NCBI GenBank assembly: GCA_007134725.1
Contig: SLKF01000291.1
Span: forward strand, 1-22,274
Source of the DNA: Clostridiales bacterium
Lineage (GTDB): Bacteria; Bacillota; Clostridia; Peptostreptococcales; T1SED10-28
Length of the DNA: 22,274 nt
Direction of reading: 5' to 3'
A program made the position numbers and the translations under genes. Shown here piece by piece: positions 22,257 to 22,274 of this stretch. Under the pieces are notes generated by a model. The model searched no databases, had not been told where the DNA came from, and worked only from the letters and a program-made list of their open reading frames with translations. Every line of letters begins with the position of its first letter. Position 1 is the first letter of the stretch.

Positions 22257-22274
22257 TTATAGCCCTCCTAAATC

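Overview
The window reads as chromosome of a low-GC Firmicute, most likely an anaerobic member of the Clostridia; an Alkaliphilus- or Tindallia-like salt- or alkali-tolerant organism is my guess, not something the sequence proves. The grounds are AGGAGG-type ribosome binding sites before nearly every gene, an L-box (lysine riboswitch) leader, a transketolase split into two genes, the Firmicutes-style acpS-alr-mazE-mazF block, and a large Mrp-type cation/proton antiporter operon. Almost everything lies on the minus strand; only two genes are on the plus strand.

Right-to-left by transcription: (1) 22256-21286, three small membrane proteins of unknown function, two of them paralogs of each other, closed by a terminator. 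(2) 21035-13091, a ten-gene antiporter operon with a good sigma-A promoter: mrpE, mrpF, mrpG, an MbhD-like (DUF4040) gene, an MbhE-like gene, mrpB, mrpC, mrpD, then two tandem NuoL/MrpA-N-like genes of 683 and 611 codons. MrpA is therefore split and reordered as in archaeal Mbh-type modules, but no hydrogenase subunit is present here. (3) 12975-10733, acpS, alr, mazE, mazF, with no visible terminator separating them from the antiporter operon. (4) 10559-7861, a YitT-family membrane protein behind a terminator/attenuator-like hairpin, then the two transketolase halves. (5) prfC (release factor 3), convergent with a plus-strand HD-domain phosphohydrolase across a perfect 15-bp inverted-repeat terminator. 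(6) A D-2-hydroxyacid dehydrogenase, convergent with a plus-strand PlsC-type acyltransferase. (7) An omega-amidase-like nitrilase-family hydrolase. (8) A lysine-biosynthesis operon, asd-dapA-dapB, behind a complete promoter, lysine riboswitch and intrinsic terminator; dapB runs off the left edge.

The parts most worth attention are the split antiporter with three NuoL-type subunits, one of which has lost a conserved mid-protein motif; the uncharacterised pair of paralogous small membrane proteins just upstream of it; a triplicated 18-19 bp repeat filling the asd-dapA gap; a tandem 19-bp dyad repeat between two divergent genes; and an IS200/IS605-end-like scar. I see no tRNA, rRNA, CRISPR array, complete insertion sequence or prophage. 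The only stretch over 300 bases without a gene is 2209-2561, which is filled by the lysine riboswitch leader.
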